Assembly: GCA_036677685.1 (NCBI GenBank)
Contig: JAVBWA010000004.1
Location: 62,001 to 126,000 of the forward strand
DNA: 64,000 bases
Origin: JAQUBU01 sp036677685
GTDB lineage: Bacteria > Bacillota > Syntrophomonadia > Syntrophomonadales > Syntrophomonadaceae
Direction: 5' to 3'
Below are positions 8,424-16,619 of the stretch, piece by piece. The notes under the pieces were generated by a model, which was not told where the DNA came from, did not search any database, and worked only from the letters and a program-made list of their open reading frames with translations. Position numbers and translations under genes: made by a program. The stretch's first letter is position 1, and each line of letters begins with the position of its first letter.

Positions 8424-8488
8424 AGGCACGAGGACGGTTCTTTTGCCTGCCCGAAGGAATGACACAGCAAAAACGTCCCCTTGTGTAC
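8424..8488. repeat. REP-like palindromic element (degenerate)
   Basis: The left arm GGACGGTTCTTTTGCC and right arm GCAAAAACGTCCCC pair imperfectly across the middle of the nadB-nadC gap. This is a divergent member of the GGGGACGGTTC family seen at 18.3, 26.8, 33.9 and 39-42.8 kb. It begins 2 bases after the nadB stop. Confidence 0.6.
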
Positions 8489-8589
8489 AATGCAAAAAGA
8501 CTATTGACAGAATTACAAAGCAATCGTTTCTTTGCCGCAATAACCGTTCAACTGCGAAAGTTGAGTTACTTAATAAAATGGAGGTAAAA

Positions 8590-9420
8590 ATGGATTTCTG
8601 CGGACTGGATGAGCTTATAAAAAGAGCATTAACCGAGGATATTGGGCATGGGGATATTACCACCCAGAGTCTCATACCTGAAGAACAAATCGGAGAAGGC
8701 ATATTCTATGCCAAAGGGGAAGGAATACTGGCGGGAATCGGAATTTGCCAGCAAGTGTTTGCTTTCCTGGACCCGCAAGTTGAATTTCAGATGCTGAAAA
8801 ATGACGGTGATGAATTGGCACCCGGCGATAAAATCATGGTGGTAAAAGGCAGGATGCGAGCCCTCTTGAGCGGTGAGCGGGTGGCCTTGAACTTTATGCA
8901 GAGGATGTCGGGAATAGCTACTAAAACCAGCAGTATAAGTGAACTGGTCAAGTATTTCAAAGCGGAACTGGTTGACACCCGTAAAACCACACCCGGCCTT
9001 CGCTTGTTGGAAAAATATGCGGTGCGGGTAGGCGGGGGGCGAAACCATCGCTTTGCTCTCTATGATGGAGTAATGATCAAAGACAACCACATTCAAGCCG
9101 TTGGGGGTATCCAAAAAGCAGTTTGCCTGGCCCGGCAGAAGCTTCCCCATACCTTGAAGATCGAGGTGGAAGTCGAAACCCTGGCCCAGTTGCAGGAAGC
9201 CCTGGAAGCTCAGGCCGATATTATTATGCTGGACAATATGGATGTGGAAACCATGAAAGCAGCCGTAGAAATAACCGCTAGTCGAGCCTTGCTGGAAGCC
9301 TCGGGCGGGATCAATGAAGAAAATATTGTAGAGATTGCCCGCAGCGGGGTCGATTTCATATCATGTGGGGCACTCACCCACTCGGCTGTCAGTCTCGATA
9401 TTAGCTTCAAAATAAATTAA
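8590..9420 (+). CDS. nadC: Nicotinate-nucleotide pyrophosphorylase (carboxylating)
   Basis: Quinolinate phosphoribosyltransferase converts quinolinate and PRPP to nicotinate mononucleotide. Key motifs are EDIGHGDITTQS (residues 16-27), ERVALNFMQRMSGIAT, DTRKTTPGLRLLEKYAV, GGGRNHRFALYDGVMIKDNH and LEASGGI near the C-terminus. The open frame reaches back to 8443 through the repeat, but GGAGG at 8580-8584 fits ATG 8590 and gives 276 residues, normal for the family. It completes the de novo NAD set nadABC. Confidence 0.96.
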   Translation: MDFCGLDELIKRALTEDIGHGDITTQSLIPEEQIGEGIFYAKGEGILAGIGICQQVFAFLDPQVEFQMLKNDGDELAPGDKIMVVKGRMRALLSGERVALNFMQRMSGIATKTSSISELVKYFKAELVDTRKTTPGLRLLEKYAVRVGGGRNHRFALYDGVMIKDNHIQAVGGIQKAVCLARQKLPHTLKIEVEVETLAQLQEALEAQADIIMLDNMDVETMKAAVEITASRALLEASGGINEENIVEIARSGVDFISCGALTHSAVSLDISFKIN

Positions 9421-9422
9421 AC

Positions 9423-9462
9423 TTCTCAAGATGTTAACCGGTTGATATAATTATGGTTAACA
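9423..9462 (+). promoter_or_regulatory. BirA operator overlapping the bioY promoter
   Basis: TGTTAACC (9432-9439) and GGTTAACA (9455-9462) form a perfect inverted repeat with 15 bases between, the layout of Firmicute BirA boxes. A consensus TATAAT -10 (9446-9451) lies inside the spacer, with a weak -35 TTCTCA (9423-9428) 17 bases upstream. Biotinyl-AMP-loaded BirA bound here would cover the -10. No birA gene is in the window. Confidence 0.85.
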
Positions 9463-9481
9463 ATATTGAGGAGGTTTTGGC

Positions 9482-10051
9482 ATGAAAATTTCTACCCGGG
9501 AAATGGTCTGGGCGGCCATGTTTACCGCTTTGCTCTGCGTTTTAACCATTCTGGTACGGATGGTGCAGCCAATTTTGGTCATTCCGTTCAGTTTACAGCC
9601 ACTGGTTATGCTCTTGGCTGCCTGCTTGCTTTCACCTTTGGCCGCTTTTTTAAGTATGCTGGCTTATCTTGGCCTGGGGTTGATGGGCCTGCCGGTTTTT
9701 TCCTCGCCCCCTTACGGTGGCCCCGCCTATGTCTTGATACCTAGCTTCGGTTTCCTGCTGGCTTTTCCATTAGCCGCCTGGGTGCAGTCCAGGCTGATCC
9801 GTAAAAACAATCTGTTGAATTTCATCCCGGCAGGGATAGTGGGTGTATTACTTTACTATACAATGGGATTACCCTATATGTATCTAATATTAAATTTTTA
9901 CCTGGGGCATACTGTAGATGTCATAAAGGTATTGAAAATAGGGTTTTTACCGTTCATAGGCTTTGATTTCCTGAAAGTAATCCTGGCTTCCCTCATTGCA
10001 GTACAGGTAAGCAGGAGATTGGACTTGAAAAGAGAAGTAGTTCCTATGTAA
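9482..10051 (+). CDS. bioY: Biotin transporter BioY (ECF substrate-binding subunit)
   Basis: A membrane protein of 189 residues with about six hydrophobic segments, the S-component of an energy-coupling factor biotin transporter. Characteristic stretches include QPILVIPFSLQPLVMLLAA, YLGLGLMGLPVFS, GGPAYVLIPSFGFLLAFPLA, and a C-terminal GFLPFIGFDFLKVILAS. The ATG follows GGAGGT. It stands alone behind a BirA operator, so it is probably biotin-repressed. The ATPase and EcfT partners are not nearby and would have to be shared. No biotin synthesis genes are in the window, consistent with biotin scavenging. Confidence 0.94.
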   Translation: MKISTREMVWAAMFTALLCVLTILVRMVQPILVIPFSLQPLVMLLAACLLSPLAAFLSMLAYLGLGLMGLPVFSSPPYGGPAYVLIPSFGFLLAFPLAAWVQSRLIRKNNLLNFIPAGIVGVLLYYTMGLPYMYLILNFYLGHTVDVIKVLKIGFLPFIGFDFLKVILASLIAVQVSRRLDLKREVVPM

Positions 10052-10224
10052 GATACAATTTGATTTAAAATAAGTGTTGTTAGCCCCTATGCCACAATTG
10101 GATTAAACTTATAACAAATTATTAACCATGGAAAGCTTCTGAGGTCCTTCCTTTAATTAAGAATTAAAATTGTTGCTTAGTATTACTTTTTGTATAGAGA
10201 TAAAATATAAACAGGAAGAGATTG

Positions 10225-11202
10225 ATGGCTAATTCGATTACTGATGTTAAAGGAATAAAAGTCGGTTCGGTGCAGGATATGAATGCTTTGACCGGCTGTA
10301 CCGTTGTGCTTACCGGACGTGAAGGAGCGGTTTGCGGTGTTGATGTGCGCGGGTCGGCTCCTGGCACCCGTGAGACCGACTTGCTCTCACCCCTGAATAT
10401 GGTCGAAAAAGTTCATGCCGTAGTTTTGAGCGGGGGCAGTGCGTTTGGATTGGATGCCGCCTGCGGAGTCATGGAGTTTTTGGAAGCCCAGGAGATTGGC
10501 CACCCGGTTGGGCCAACAGTGGTGCCGATTGTGCCGGCTGCAGTTTTATTTGACCTGGGAGTGGGCGACTTCCGTGTGCGTCCCGACCGCAAAATGGGTT
10601 TGGAGGCCTGCCGGCAGGCGGGAGCAGAGGTTCGGGAAGGTAACATAGGGGCTGGAGCCGGGGCCACGGTAGGCAAGCTAAGAGGCTATGAGTTCTGCAC
10701 CAAGAGCGGGCTGGGAAGCTGGTCGGTTAGCCTGGAGAATGGACTAACCGTTGGTGCGATCGTAGCGGTCAACGCTTTCGGCGATGTAATAGATCCCCGG
10801 AACGGTCAGATAATAGCCGGAGTCCGCAGTGATGACGGCAGTATGCTGGGGACTGCCCAGGCTTGGAAAAACCTTAAAGGAGTCATACCTTTTCAGCGGG
10901 CTACCAATACCACCATTGCGGTAGTCGCCTGCAATGCGGAATTGGATAAGAGCCGGGCGACCAAACTGGCCCAGATGGCTCATAACGGCCTCGCGCGGTC
11001 GATTAATCCCATACATACCATGTGCGACGGCGACACCGTTTTTGCTCTGGCTACCGGGGAAATAGCCGGGGATGTTAATGTAATTGGTTACCTGGCCCAG
11101 GAAGTTCTGGCTCAGGCGGTTTTGCGGGCGGTTTATGCCGCGCAAAGCGTACAAGGGATTCGGGCCTGCAGTGACTTAGGGGAGGGGGATAATAAAATAT
11201 GA
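10225..11202 (+). CDS. S58-family (DmpA/P1-like) peptidase
   Basis: A 325-residue N-terminal nucleophile-type hydrolase of the DmpA/BapA aminopeptidase family. The sequence shows ITDVKGIKVGSVQD at the start, GCTVVLTGREGAVCGVDVRG, the glycine-rich SGGSAFGLDAACGVMEFLE, NIGAGAGATVGKLRG and KSGLGSWS, then VNAFGDVIDPRNGQIIAG. Family members self-cleave into alpha and beta subunits before a Ser/Thr nucleophile; I did not assign the cleavage residue. The substrate is unknown. ATG 10225 with AGGAAGAG upstream is preferred over TTG 10222. Its stop overlaps the coaX start (ATGA), so the two are cotranslated. Confidence 0.88.
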   Translation: MANSITDVKGIKVGSVQDMNALTGCTVVLTGREGAVCGVDVRGSAPGTRETDLLSPLNMVEKVHAVVLSGGSAFGLDAACGVMEFLEAQEIGHPVGPTVVPIVPAAVLFDLGVGDFRVRPDRKMGLEACRQAGAEVREGNIGAGAGATVGKLRGYEFCTKSGLGSWSVSLENGLTVGAIVAVNAFGDVIDPRNGQIIAGVRSDDGSMLGTAQAWKNLKGVIPFQRATNTTIAVVACNAELDKSRATKLAQMAHNGLARSINPIHTMCDGDTVFALATGEIAGDVNVIGYLAQEVLAQAVLRAVYAAQSVQGIRACSDLGEGDNKI

Positions 11203-11966
11203 TACTGGTCTTCGATATAGGCAATACCAATATGGTTATCGGAGTGTATAAGGGAGAGAATTTGATTACACACTGGCGGCTAAGGACCGATACCCTGAGA
11301 ACTTCGGATGAATATGGAATGATGCTGAAAGCCCTTTTTGCGCATGACGAACTGGATATGAAAACGATTCATGCTGTGATCATTTCTTCGGTGGTTCCTA
11401 CTCTGATGATTGAACTGGAATGGATGAGCCGTAAGTATTTTAATAATAAACCGCTGATAATCGGTCCGGGGGTCAAGAACGGGCTGGCTATAAAATACGA
11501 TAATCCCCGTGAAGTAGGGGCTGACCGTGTGGTTAATGCAGTGGCAGCTTTTCATAAATATGGAGGGCCGCTGATTATTGTTGACTTTGGCACGGCTACC
11601 ACTTTCTGCGTGGTTAACGAAAAAGGTGAATACCTGGGAGGCGCAATTGCTCCCGGGATTATCATATCTACCGAGGCCCTGGTTTCCAAGGCTGCCAAAC
11701 TACCCCGGGTGGAGTTGCACCGTCCCCGCAGCTTGATCGGGAAAAATACCATCACCAGTATGCAGGCTGGAATAATGTATGGTTTTGTCGGACAAGTGGA
11801 AGGAATAATCAACCGGATGAAAAATGAAATTGAGGGTGAGCCCCGGGTAGTAGCGACTGGCGGCTTGGCTCCGGTAATAGCCCAGGAAACCGATGTAATT
11901 GACACTATTGACCAGTTCCTGACCCTGGATGGTTTGCGGATAATATATGAAATGAACCGGGGGTAA
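11199..11966 (+). CDS. coaX: Type III pantothenate kinase
   Basis: Phosphorylates pantothenate, the first committed step of CoA synthesis; type III enzymes are ASKHA-fold, insensitive to CoA feedback and usually need a monovalent cation. Motifs are FDIGNTNMVIG (5-15, phosphate-1), PREVGADRVVNAVAAFHKYG, IIVDFGTATTFCVV (phosphate-2), GGAIAPGI and SLIGKNTITSMQAGIMYG. The 255-residue length is normal. It overlaps the peptidase gene by 4 bases and precedes dusB by 2, a frequent coaX-dusB arrangement in Firmicutes. With panBCD upstream, the window encodes the route from ketoisovalerate to phosphopantothenate. Confidence 0.95.
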   Translation: MILVFDIGNTNMVIGVYKGENLITHWRLRTDTLRTSDEYGMMLKALFAHDELDMKTIHAVIISSVVPTLMIELEWMSRKYFNNKPLIIGPGVKNGLAIKYDNPREVGADRVVNAVAAFHKYGGPLIIVDFGTATTFCVVNEKGEYLGGAIAPGIIISTEALVSKAAKLPRVELHRPRSLIGKNTITSMQAGIMYGFVGQVEGIINRMKNEIEGEPRVVATGGLAPVIAQETDVIDTIDQFLTLDGLRIIYEMNRG

Positions 11967-11968
11967 GG

Positions 11969-12922
11969 ATGTTTAAAATTGGCGATGTGGCTATAAGAAA
12001 CCGGGTATTGGCCGCACCTCTGGCGGGAGTTAGTGACAAAGCTTTTCGCATGCTGGCCAAATATTTCAGTTGCGGGCTTACCTATAGTGAGATGATAAGC
12101 GACAAGGGACTCTTGTACAACCAGACGCGAACCAGAGCTTTGGCCGACATAAGTGGAGAAGGACTCACCGCCATACAGATTTTTGGGGCGGAAATTGAAG
12201 ATATGGTACGGGCTGCTGTCATAGTGGAAGATATGGGAGCCCAAATCATCGACATAAATATGGGCTGCCCGACTCCCAAAATAGTAAGAAATGGGGAAGG
12301 GGCAGCTTTAATGCGTGATCTAAGCAAAAGCCGGGCCATGATTCGGGAAATAACCCAGGCAGTCAAGGTGCCGGTAACGGTAAAGATGCGTAAAGGCTGG
12401 GATGAAAACAGCAACAACTGCCTGGAGCTGGCTCTGGCGGCTGAAGCAGCCGGAGCGGCAGCGGTGACTGTGCATCCGCGTTTCCGCAGCCAGTTTTTCT
12501 CAGGGCGGGCGGATTGGGATGCCATTAAGGAGGTCAAAAAACATCTAGGGATTCCGGTCATCGGCAACGGGGATATCTGGAGTGCTGACGATGCATTGCG
12601 GATGATGGAACATACCAACTGTGATGCGGTAATGATTGGCCGTGCCGCCATGGGCAACCCCTTCATATTCCGGGAGACTGCAGAGCTTCTCGAAAACGGG
12701 CGGCATATTCCCCCGGCTACCGTTCGCGAGCGCATAGATACTGCGCTCAAGCACATGCAATTAGCCTGCCAGTATAAAGGAGAGACCGTTGCGGCCCGCG
12801 AAATGCGCAAACACCTTACCTGGTATACCAAGGGCCTGCCCGGTGCAGCTCGTATCCGCGTCGAAATCAACCAAACCTCAAACCCTTCAGAGATGATTGC
12901 CATTCTAAGCAAGCTTATGTGA
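11969..12922 (+). CDS. dusB: tRNA dihydrouridine synthase
   Basis: FMN- and NADPH-dependent reduction of uridines to dihydrouridine in the tRNA D-loop. The 317-residue protein has a TIM-barrel with APLAGVSDKAFRMLAK, YSEMISDKGLLY, IQIFGAE, and INMGCPTPKIVRNGEGAAL with the catalytic acid Cys100. VTVKMRKGWDE, HPRFRSQFFSGRADWD and VMIGRAAMGNPFIF follow, then a helical RNA-binding domain. It starts 2 bp after the coaX stop with GGGGGTAAGG upstream. A heptamer array begins one base after its stop. Confidence 0.95.
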   Translation: MFKIGDVAIRNRVLAAPLAGVSDKAFRMLAKYFSCGLTYSEMISDKGLLYNQTRTRALADISGEGLTAIQIFGAEIEDMVRAAVIVEDMGAQIIDINMGCPTPKIVRNGEGAALMRDLSKSRAMIREITQAVKVPVTVKMRKGWDENSNNCLELALAAEAAGAAAVTVHPRFRSQFFSGRADWDAIKEVKKHLGIPVIGNGDIWSADDALRMMEHTNCDAVMIGRAAMGNPFIFRETAELLENGRHIPPATVRERIDTALKHMQLACQYKGETVAAREMRKHLTWYTKGLPGAARIRVEINQTSNPSEMIAILSKLM

Positions 12923-12923
12923 G

Positions 12924-12950
12924 GAGTTAGGCGTGAGGGGTAAGGGGTAG
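12924..12950. repeat. Heptanucleotide array 2 (reverse orientation)
   Basis: Units GAGTTAG, GCGTGAG, GGGTAAG and GGGTAG are the complement of the CCTTACC-type unit. The array begins directly after the dusB stop and faces array 3, so the pair forms inverted ends of a non-coding block. Confidence 0.75.
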
Positions 12951-13207
12951 CTTTCGATATCAATATCGGGCTAATGCTAATATACCTCATCCTTTCTCTA
13001 GCCAACTCATACTGTTGCCTTAGCCGTGTTGCAGAGAACCCCTCTGTGTGCCCATAGGGAACAAGACAAGTTAACGGTGTTACATGCGAAGCCCTTACGG
13101 GCACAATGATGCTCCCAATGGTCTCCAATAAGGGAGCAGATCGAAGTATATATATTAAAGAGCGAACTTATGTTAACAAGTTGTTTTAACAACTGACCGA
13201 GGTACCT
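12951..13207. other. Non-coding block bounded by inverted heptamer arrays
   Basis: About 257 bp between arrays 2 and 3 in the 400-bp dusB to HTH gap. No gene is convincing on either strand. It contains short palindromic stretches, such as TTAACAAGTTGTTTTAACAA near 13172. It has no obvious similarity to the analogous block between greA and lysS. Confidence 0.5.
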
Positions 13208-13240
13208 CCTTGCCTCACTCCTTACCCCTCGCGCCTCACC
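13208..13240. repeat. Heptanucleotide array 3
   Basis: Units CCTTGCC, TCACTCC, TTACCCC, TCGCGCC and TCACC. It is in inverted orientation to array 2, 257 bp away. Confidence 0.75.
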
Positions 13241-13322
13241 TTCGTACTTGATTTCACATTTGCTCAGTGCTAATATTATCCTAAATATTATTGTGTACAA
13301 GTTTGTGCTCAAGGAGTTTGTT

Positions 13323-13853
13323 ATGGAAATATTTCGTATTCAGGATAAAATAATCAGCTGGCAGAAGATTGAAAAAACACTGCGCAAAACCTTGCTGATG
13401 AGGTCGAAGGGCTTCTCCCAGCAGGAGGTGGCTGATCGCCTCAATATTGACCGGACTTTCATTTCGCGCCTGGAAGGCATCGGGGAATTGCGCAAAGGCC
13501 AATCTATAGCGTGCATTGGGTTCCCGCTGCAAAATAAGGATGAGATACGGAATATATTGGAAAAAGAAGGGGTAGACTTTATATTATTAATGACCGAAAA
13601 AGAGCGTCTGGATTTTGTAAACAATCTCAGCGGTAAAGAGCTGCTCAATGAATTGATGGATTTAACCGCCCGGGTAAGGACATATGATGTAGTAATAGGG
13701 CTGGGTTCCGATGAACGGCTGAAGCTCATCGAAGGAGTGTTGGACGGCCAGTTTATCGGGGTAGAGATTGGAACATCTCCTATTACCGAGGATAAATGGA
13801 TAGACCCCCAGGAAATTCGCAAAATCTTGCGCTCTATTAAATCTGCACGTTAG
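13323..13853 (+). CDS. HTH (XRE-like) regulator of the 13-15.7 kb trio
   Basis: A 176-residue protein. Residues about 22-55 (LMRSKGFSQQEVADRLNIDR then FISRLEGIGELRKGQ) form an XRE/Cro-type helix-turn-helix. The remainder is a compact alpha/beta domain with VDFILLMTEKERLDFV and YDVVIGLGSDERLKLIEG whose ligand I cannot identify. A start at ATG 13248 is in frame, but AAGGAG at about 13311-13316 fits ATG 13323. It precedes two genes of related Rossmann character on the same strand, so it may regulate them. It has no name that I recognise. Confidence 0.8.
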   Translation: MEIFRIQDKIISWQKIEKTLRKTLLMRSKGFSQQEVADRLNIDRTFISRLEGIGELRKGQSIACIGFPLQNKDEIRNILEKEGVDFILLMTEKERLDFVNNLSGKELLNELMDLTARVRTYDVVIGLGSDERLKLIEGVLDGQFIGVEIGTSPITEDKWIDPQEIRKILRSIKSAR

Positions 13854-13899
13854 TTTTAGAATCATAATTTTGAATGACTTCTATTAGGAGGTTTGATTT

Positions 13900-14808
13900 T
13901 TGAAGCACATAGTGAGTGTTAGTTTGGGTTCGTCCAAAAGAGATCATGCTTTCGAGACCGACTTTATGGGTGAGCAGTTTCGCATCGAACGCATCGGTAC
14001 GGATGGCGATTGGGACAAAGCAATAAACCTGATCCGCAAGCTGGATGGCAAGGTGGATGCTTTCGGGATGGGGGGCATTGATTTATACATATATATTGCG
14101 GGCAAGCGTTATGTGATTAAAGATGCCCAGAAGCTGAGAAGAGAAGCCCGAAAAAGCCCGATGGTCGACGGCAGCGGCTTGAAGAATACCCTGGAACGCA
14201 AGTGTATTATGGATGTACAGCAGAACGGAATATTGGACCTCAGGGGCAAAAGAGTATTAATGGTTTGTGCGGTCGACCGTTTCGGGATGGCCGAAGCTTT
14301 TGAAGAAATCGGAGCCAGGCTTACTCTGGGCGATTTTGTATATACGGTTGGGGTGCCGATTCCCCTCCATTCCCTGAAAACCTTGCGGATTTTGGGCGGT
14401 ATGGTAGCTCCTTTTATTGTGCGGATGCCCTTTGACAAACTTTACCCCACCGGCAGCCAACAAGATGTCATAATTCCCAAGCACTCGAAATATTATTATG
14501 AAGCTGATGTTTTAGCCGGTGATTTTCTGTACATCCGCCGTTACTTGCCGGATAAGCTGAACGGTCAGGTGATTATAACCAACACCACTACCAGCGACGA
14601 TATGAAAATGCTTAAACGGCGGGGCATCAGCAAGGTAATTACAACCACTCCGGATATGGGCGGCCGTTCATTTGGCACCAATGTAATCGAAGCGTTAATC
14701 GTGACCTTGATAGGGCGGCCGATGGAAGAGATCAAGCCTGCAGATTATTATGACATGCTGCAGGAAATGGATATGAAGCCGGGGGTGGTCGATCTTAAGG
14801 AGTATTGA
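13900..14808 (+). CDS. Conserved protein, 'quinate 5-dehydrogenase'-like
   Basis: A 302-residue cytosolic protein that clostridial annotations often call quinate 5-dehydrogenase. I see VSVSLGSSKRDHAFETDFMG at the N-terminus, a segment DAFGMGGIDLYIYI, and a central Rossmann-like stretch LRGKRVLMVCAVDRFGMAEA. Near the C-terminus VIITNTTTSDDMKMLKRRGI and VITTTPDMGGRSFGTNVIEA suggest nucleotide or sugar-ligand loops. No aro genes are in the window, so a quinate role is unsupported by context. It starts at TTG 13900, 7 bases after a perfect AGGAGGT, and overlaps the next gene (TGATG). Confidence 0.75.
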   Translation: MKHIVSVSLGSSKRDHAFETDFMGEQFRIERIGTDGDWDKAINLIRKLDGKVDAFGMGGIDLYIYIAGKRYVIKDAQKLRREARKSPMVDGSGLKNTLERKCIMDVQQNGILDLRGKRVLMVCAVDRFGMAEAFEEIGARLTLGDFVYTVGVPIPLHSLKTLRILGGMVAPFIVRMPFDKLYPTGSQQDVIIPKHSKYYYEADVLAGDFLYIRRYLPDKLNGQVIITNTTTSDDMKMLKRRGISKVITTTPDMGGRSFGTNVIEALIVTLIGRPMEEIKPADYYDMLQEMDMKPGVVDLKEY

Positions 14809-15713
14809 TGTTTGAATTGGATTTTGCTTTTTACAATTTGAAAAACGCGGATCGACGGGGCATTTTCTGCCAAAAGTTTATTTTGGACAGGTTGGCCCCG
14901 GTTTTATTTAGCCCCCGGGTGGAAAGGCTGATCGACCTGCGGGATCTGGGTGCCCGGGGCTGCAATATCATGTTACCGCTGGGACCGGGGAATCTAAGGA
15001 TGTTGGAGCCGGAAACCCAGGAAAACATCGTTAATAAGTCGACTGCCATTCTTGAGGATTTTAAGCTGCCGGCCATGGCGGTGGACCGCCGCCATAAAAA
15101 ACAGTTCAGCGAGTTATTTAGCAACTTGCCTCTGGTTTTTGGGGATAATTTTATTAAGGCCCTGGCCTCGGTGCTGGTCAGGGAGACCCTTTCGCGCCGC
15201 GATATTAAGAAACTGGTGGTAGTTGGGGATACTGATTACTTCCTCGATTTTATAAGTGAGATCAGCAATTTGGGTATCCCTGTGTCACTGCAGAGTGACC
15301 ATCCTTCGCGACAGGAAATTTTAGCCTATCATTTACTCTATGAAAAAGGCCATGCGGTGAGCACCAGCTATATAAAGCCGCAGCACTGGCAAAGGGGCGA
15401 CCTGGTTTTGATGATTGACCAGGACCGGCAGCAACTGGCAATAACTTACCCCCAGGCTTTTTATTTGAGACTTGGCAATGATGTCTGCAACCTGGCGCTG
15501 GAATTGGAACAGCGCCTGCAGCAAAACGGAATCGACCGTGCTCTGCATAATTTGGCCCCCATCCTGGAAATTTCTTTGCTGGCCAAAGCAGGAATTTGGG
15601 ATCACGATGCCGAACAAAATAAAGCCAAAGGAGAAGGCCAGTGCTTTCTATTTTTACAGGAACTTGGTTACGAACTCGGTTTATGGGACCTCTTCCTTGA
15701 CAAGGCTATATGA
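14808..15713 (+). CDS. Conserved protein of unknown function, paired with the preceding gene
   Basis: A 301-residue protein with no family name known to me. It has no signal peptide or clear membrane segment. Readable features are LGARGCNIMLPLGPGNLRML (about 48-67), then KLVVVGDTDYFLDFISEISN, which looks like the first beta-alpha-beta of a Rossmann fold, and a C-terminal helical part. ATG 14808 overlaps the stop of the preceding gene by one base (TGATG), with AAGGAG 5 bases upstream, so the two are coupled. The tight link suggests a two-subunit complex or consecutive steps under the HTH protein. Function not assigned. Confidence 0.75.
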   Translation: MFELDFAFYNLKNADRRGIFCQKFILDRLAPVLFSPRVERLIDLRDLGARGCNIMLPLGPGNLRMLEPETQENIVNKSTAILEDFKLPAMAVDRRHKKQFSELFSNLPLVFGDNFIKALASVLVRETLSRRDIKKLVVVGDTDYFLDFISEISNLGIPVSLQSDHPSRQEILAYHLLYEKGHAVSTSYIKPQHWQRGDLVLMIDQDRQQLAITYPQAFYLRLGNDVCNLALELEQRLQQNGIDRALHNLAPILEISLLAKAGIWDHDAEQNKAKGEGQCFLFLQELGYELGLWDLFLDKAI

Positions 15714-15757
15714 GGTCTTTATAATACCATAAAGGAAAAGTTGCGAAAAGTATACTA

Positions 15758-15950
15758 GGAGCGAGCGTGGCCTCGCTTCAGACCGGCAAAAACGGCGAAT
15801 AGCTGCGTTATTCCAGAACCCCGTTCAATCGACGTACCTTATGTACGACTCAATCACGGGCTTCTGGAAAGCCTTGCTCTTCACCCTTTTTGCTCGGTCT
15901 GCTAATATCAATGCTTTATTGGCATTCCTGGAGCGAGCGTGGCCTCGCTT
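15758..15950. repeat. Long imperfect palindrome between 21-bp direct repeats
   Basis: A 21-bp unit containing GAGCGAGCGTGGCCTCGCTT occurs at 15758-15778 and again at 15930-15950. Each can itself fold (AGCGAG with CTCGCT). The first abuts a 123-bp imperfect inverted repeat, 15779-15901, with matching blocks CAGACCG/CGGTCTG, TTCCAGAA/TTCTGGAA and CGTAC/GTACG around a short centre at about 15838-15842. It lies in the 390-bp gap before greA. An open frame at 15841-16035 inside it is not a credible gene. Confidence 0.75.
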
Positions 15951-15961
15951 TTATCAGTTAT

Positions 15962-16074
15962 TTATCGGGAGAAACTACGGAGCAGTTTCAACACACCGCT
16001 GCAACGAGGCGCGGGACGTCTTTTCGCCTCGTTAATAGAAACCCAACCGTGTAAAGAAGCGGGAGACATATTTT
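15962..16074 (-). repeat. Dispersed ~115-bp repeat, copy 3 (reverse)
   Basis: The complement reads AAAATATGTCTCCCGCTTCT, then GGGTTTCTATTAACGAGGC, then GCCTCGTTGCAGCGGTGTGT. It aligns over its whole length with 27014-27130 and, with a deletion, with the copy near 1.95 kb. It ends about 15 bp before the greA ribosome site region. Confidence 0.75.
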
Positions 16075-16103
16075 AACTTCGATATAGATGGGGGAGCGAT
16101 TAA

Positions 16104-16583
16104 ATGGTGGAAGAAAAGGAAGTTGTCCTAACTAAGGAAGGCCTGGAAAAATTAGAAAATGAACTGGAGCATTTAAAATCAGTCAAACGTGAAGAAGTTG
16201 CGGAAAGGATCAAACAGGCGATTGCTTTTGGCGATATATCGGAAAACTCCGAATACGAAGATGCTAAAAATGAGCAGGCCTTTATCGAAGGGCGGATTAT
16301 GAGCCTGGAAAAAACTTTGAAAAACGCCCGCCTGATGGAAGACAACGATATCCGCACCGATGTAGTTTCTCTTGGCTCCAAAGTAACTTTGAAAGAAGTA
16401 AAGACAGGCCGGGAAGTTGCGGTTACCATCGTTTCCTCGGTTGAATCCAAGCTCAAAGACGGTAAAATCTCGGATGAATCTCCGGTAGGTCGGGCCGTAA
16501 TGGGCAAGAAAGTAAAATCAACGGTGGAAGTGGAAGCCCCTGCCGGCAAAATAAAATACAAGATATTAAAGGTGGAAAAGTAA
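16104..16583 (+). CDS. greA: Transcription elongation factor GreA
   Basis: Stimulates RNA polymerase to cleave backtracked transcripts. It has 159 residues, as expected: an N-terminal coiled coil (LTKEGLEKLENELEHLKSV) whose tip carries the acidic GDISENSEYEDAK (about 48-60), then a C-terminal FKBP-like domain ending AGKIKYKILKVEK. A GGGGGAG ribosome site precedes the ATG. greA-lysS order is common in clostridia; here 233 bp with heptamer arrays separate the two. Confidence 0.97.
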   Translation: MVEEKEVVLTKEGLEKLENELEHLKSVKREEVAERIKQAIAFGDISENSEYEDAKNEQAFIEGRIMSLEKTLKNARLMEDNDIRTDVVSLGSKVTLKEVKTGREVAVTIVSSVESKLKDGKISDESPVGRAVMGKKVKSTVEVEAPAGKIKYKILKVEK

Positions 16584-16588
16584 AACCG

Positions 16589-16619
16589 TAAGGCGTGAGG
16601 TGTTAGGAGCAAGGAGTAG
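16589..16619. repeat. Heptanucleotide array 4 (reverse orientation)
   Basis: TAAGGCG, TGAGGTG, TTAGGAG, CAAGGAG and TAG, the complement of the CCTTACC-type unit, starting 6 bases after the greA stop. It pairs in inverted orientation with array 5. Confidence 0.72.

Noticed and set aside
8443..8589. N-terminal extension of NadC
   Set aside because: It would translate the palindromic repeat; GGAGG and family length both support ATG 8590.
9466..9744. Second reading frame over bioY
   Set aside because: Shadow frame; the bioY frame has the ribosome site, hydrophobic pattern and family motifs.
15841..16035. Open reading frame of 64 codons on the + strand
   Set aside because: It runs through the palindrome, the 21-bp direct repeat and the dispersed repeat, with no ribosome site and no family pattern.
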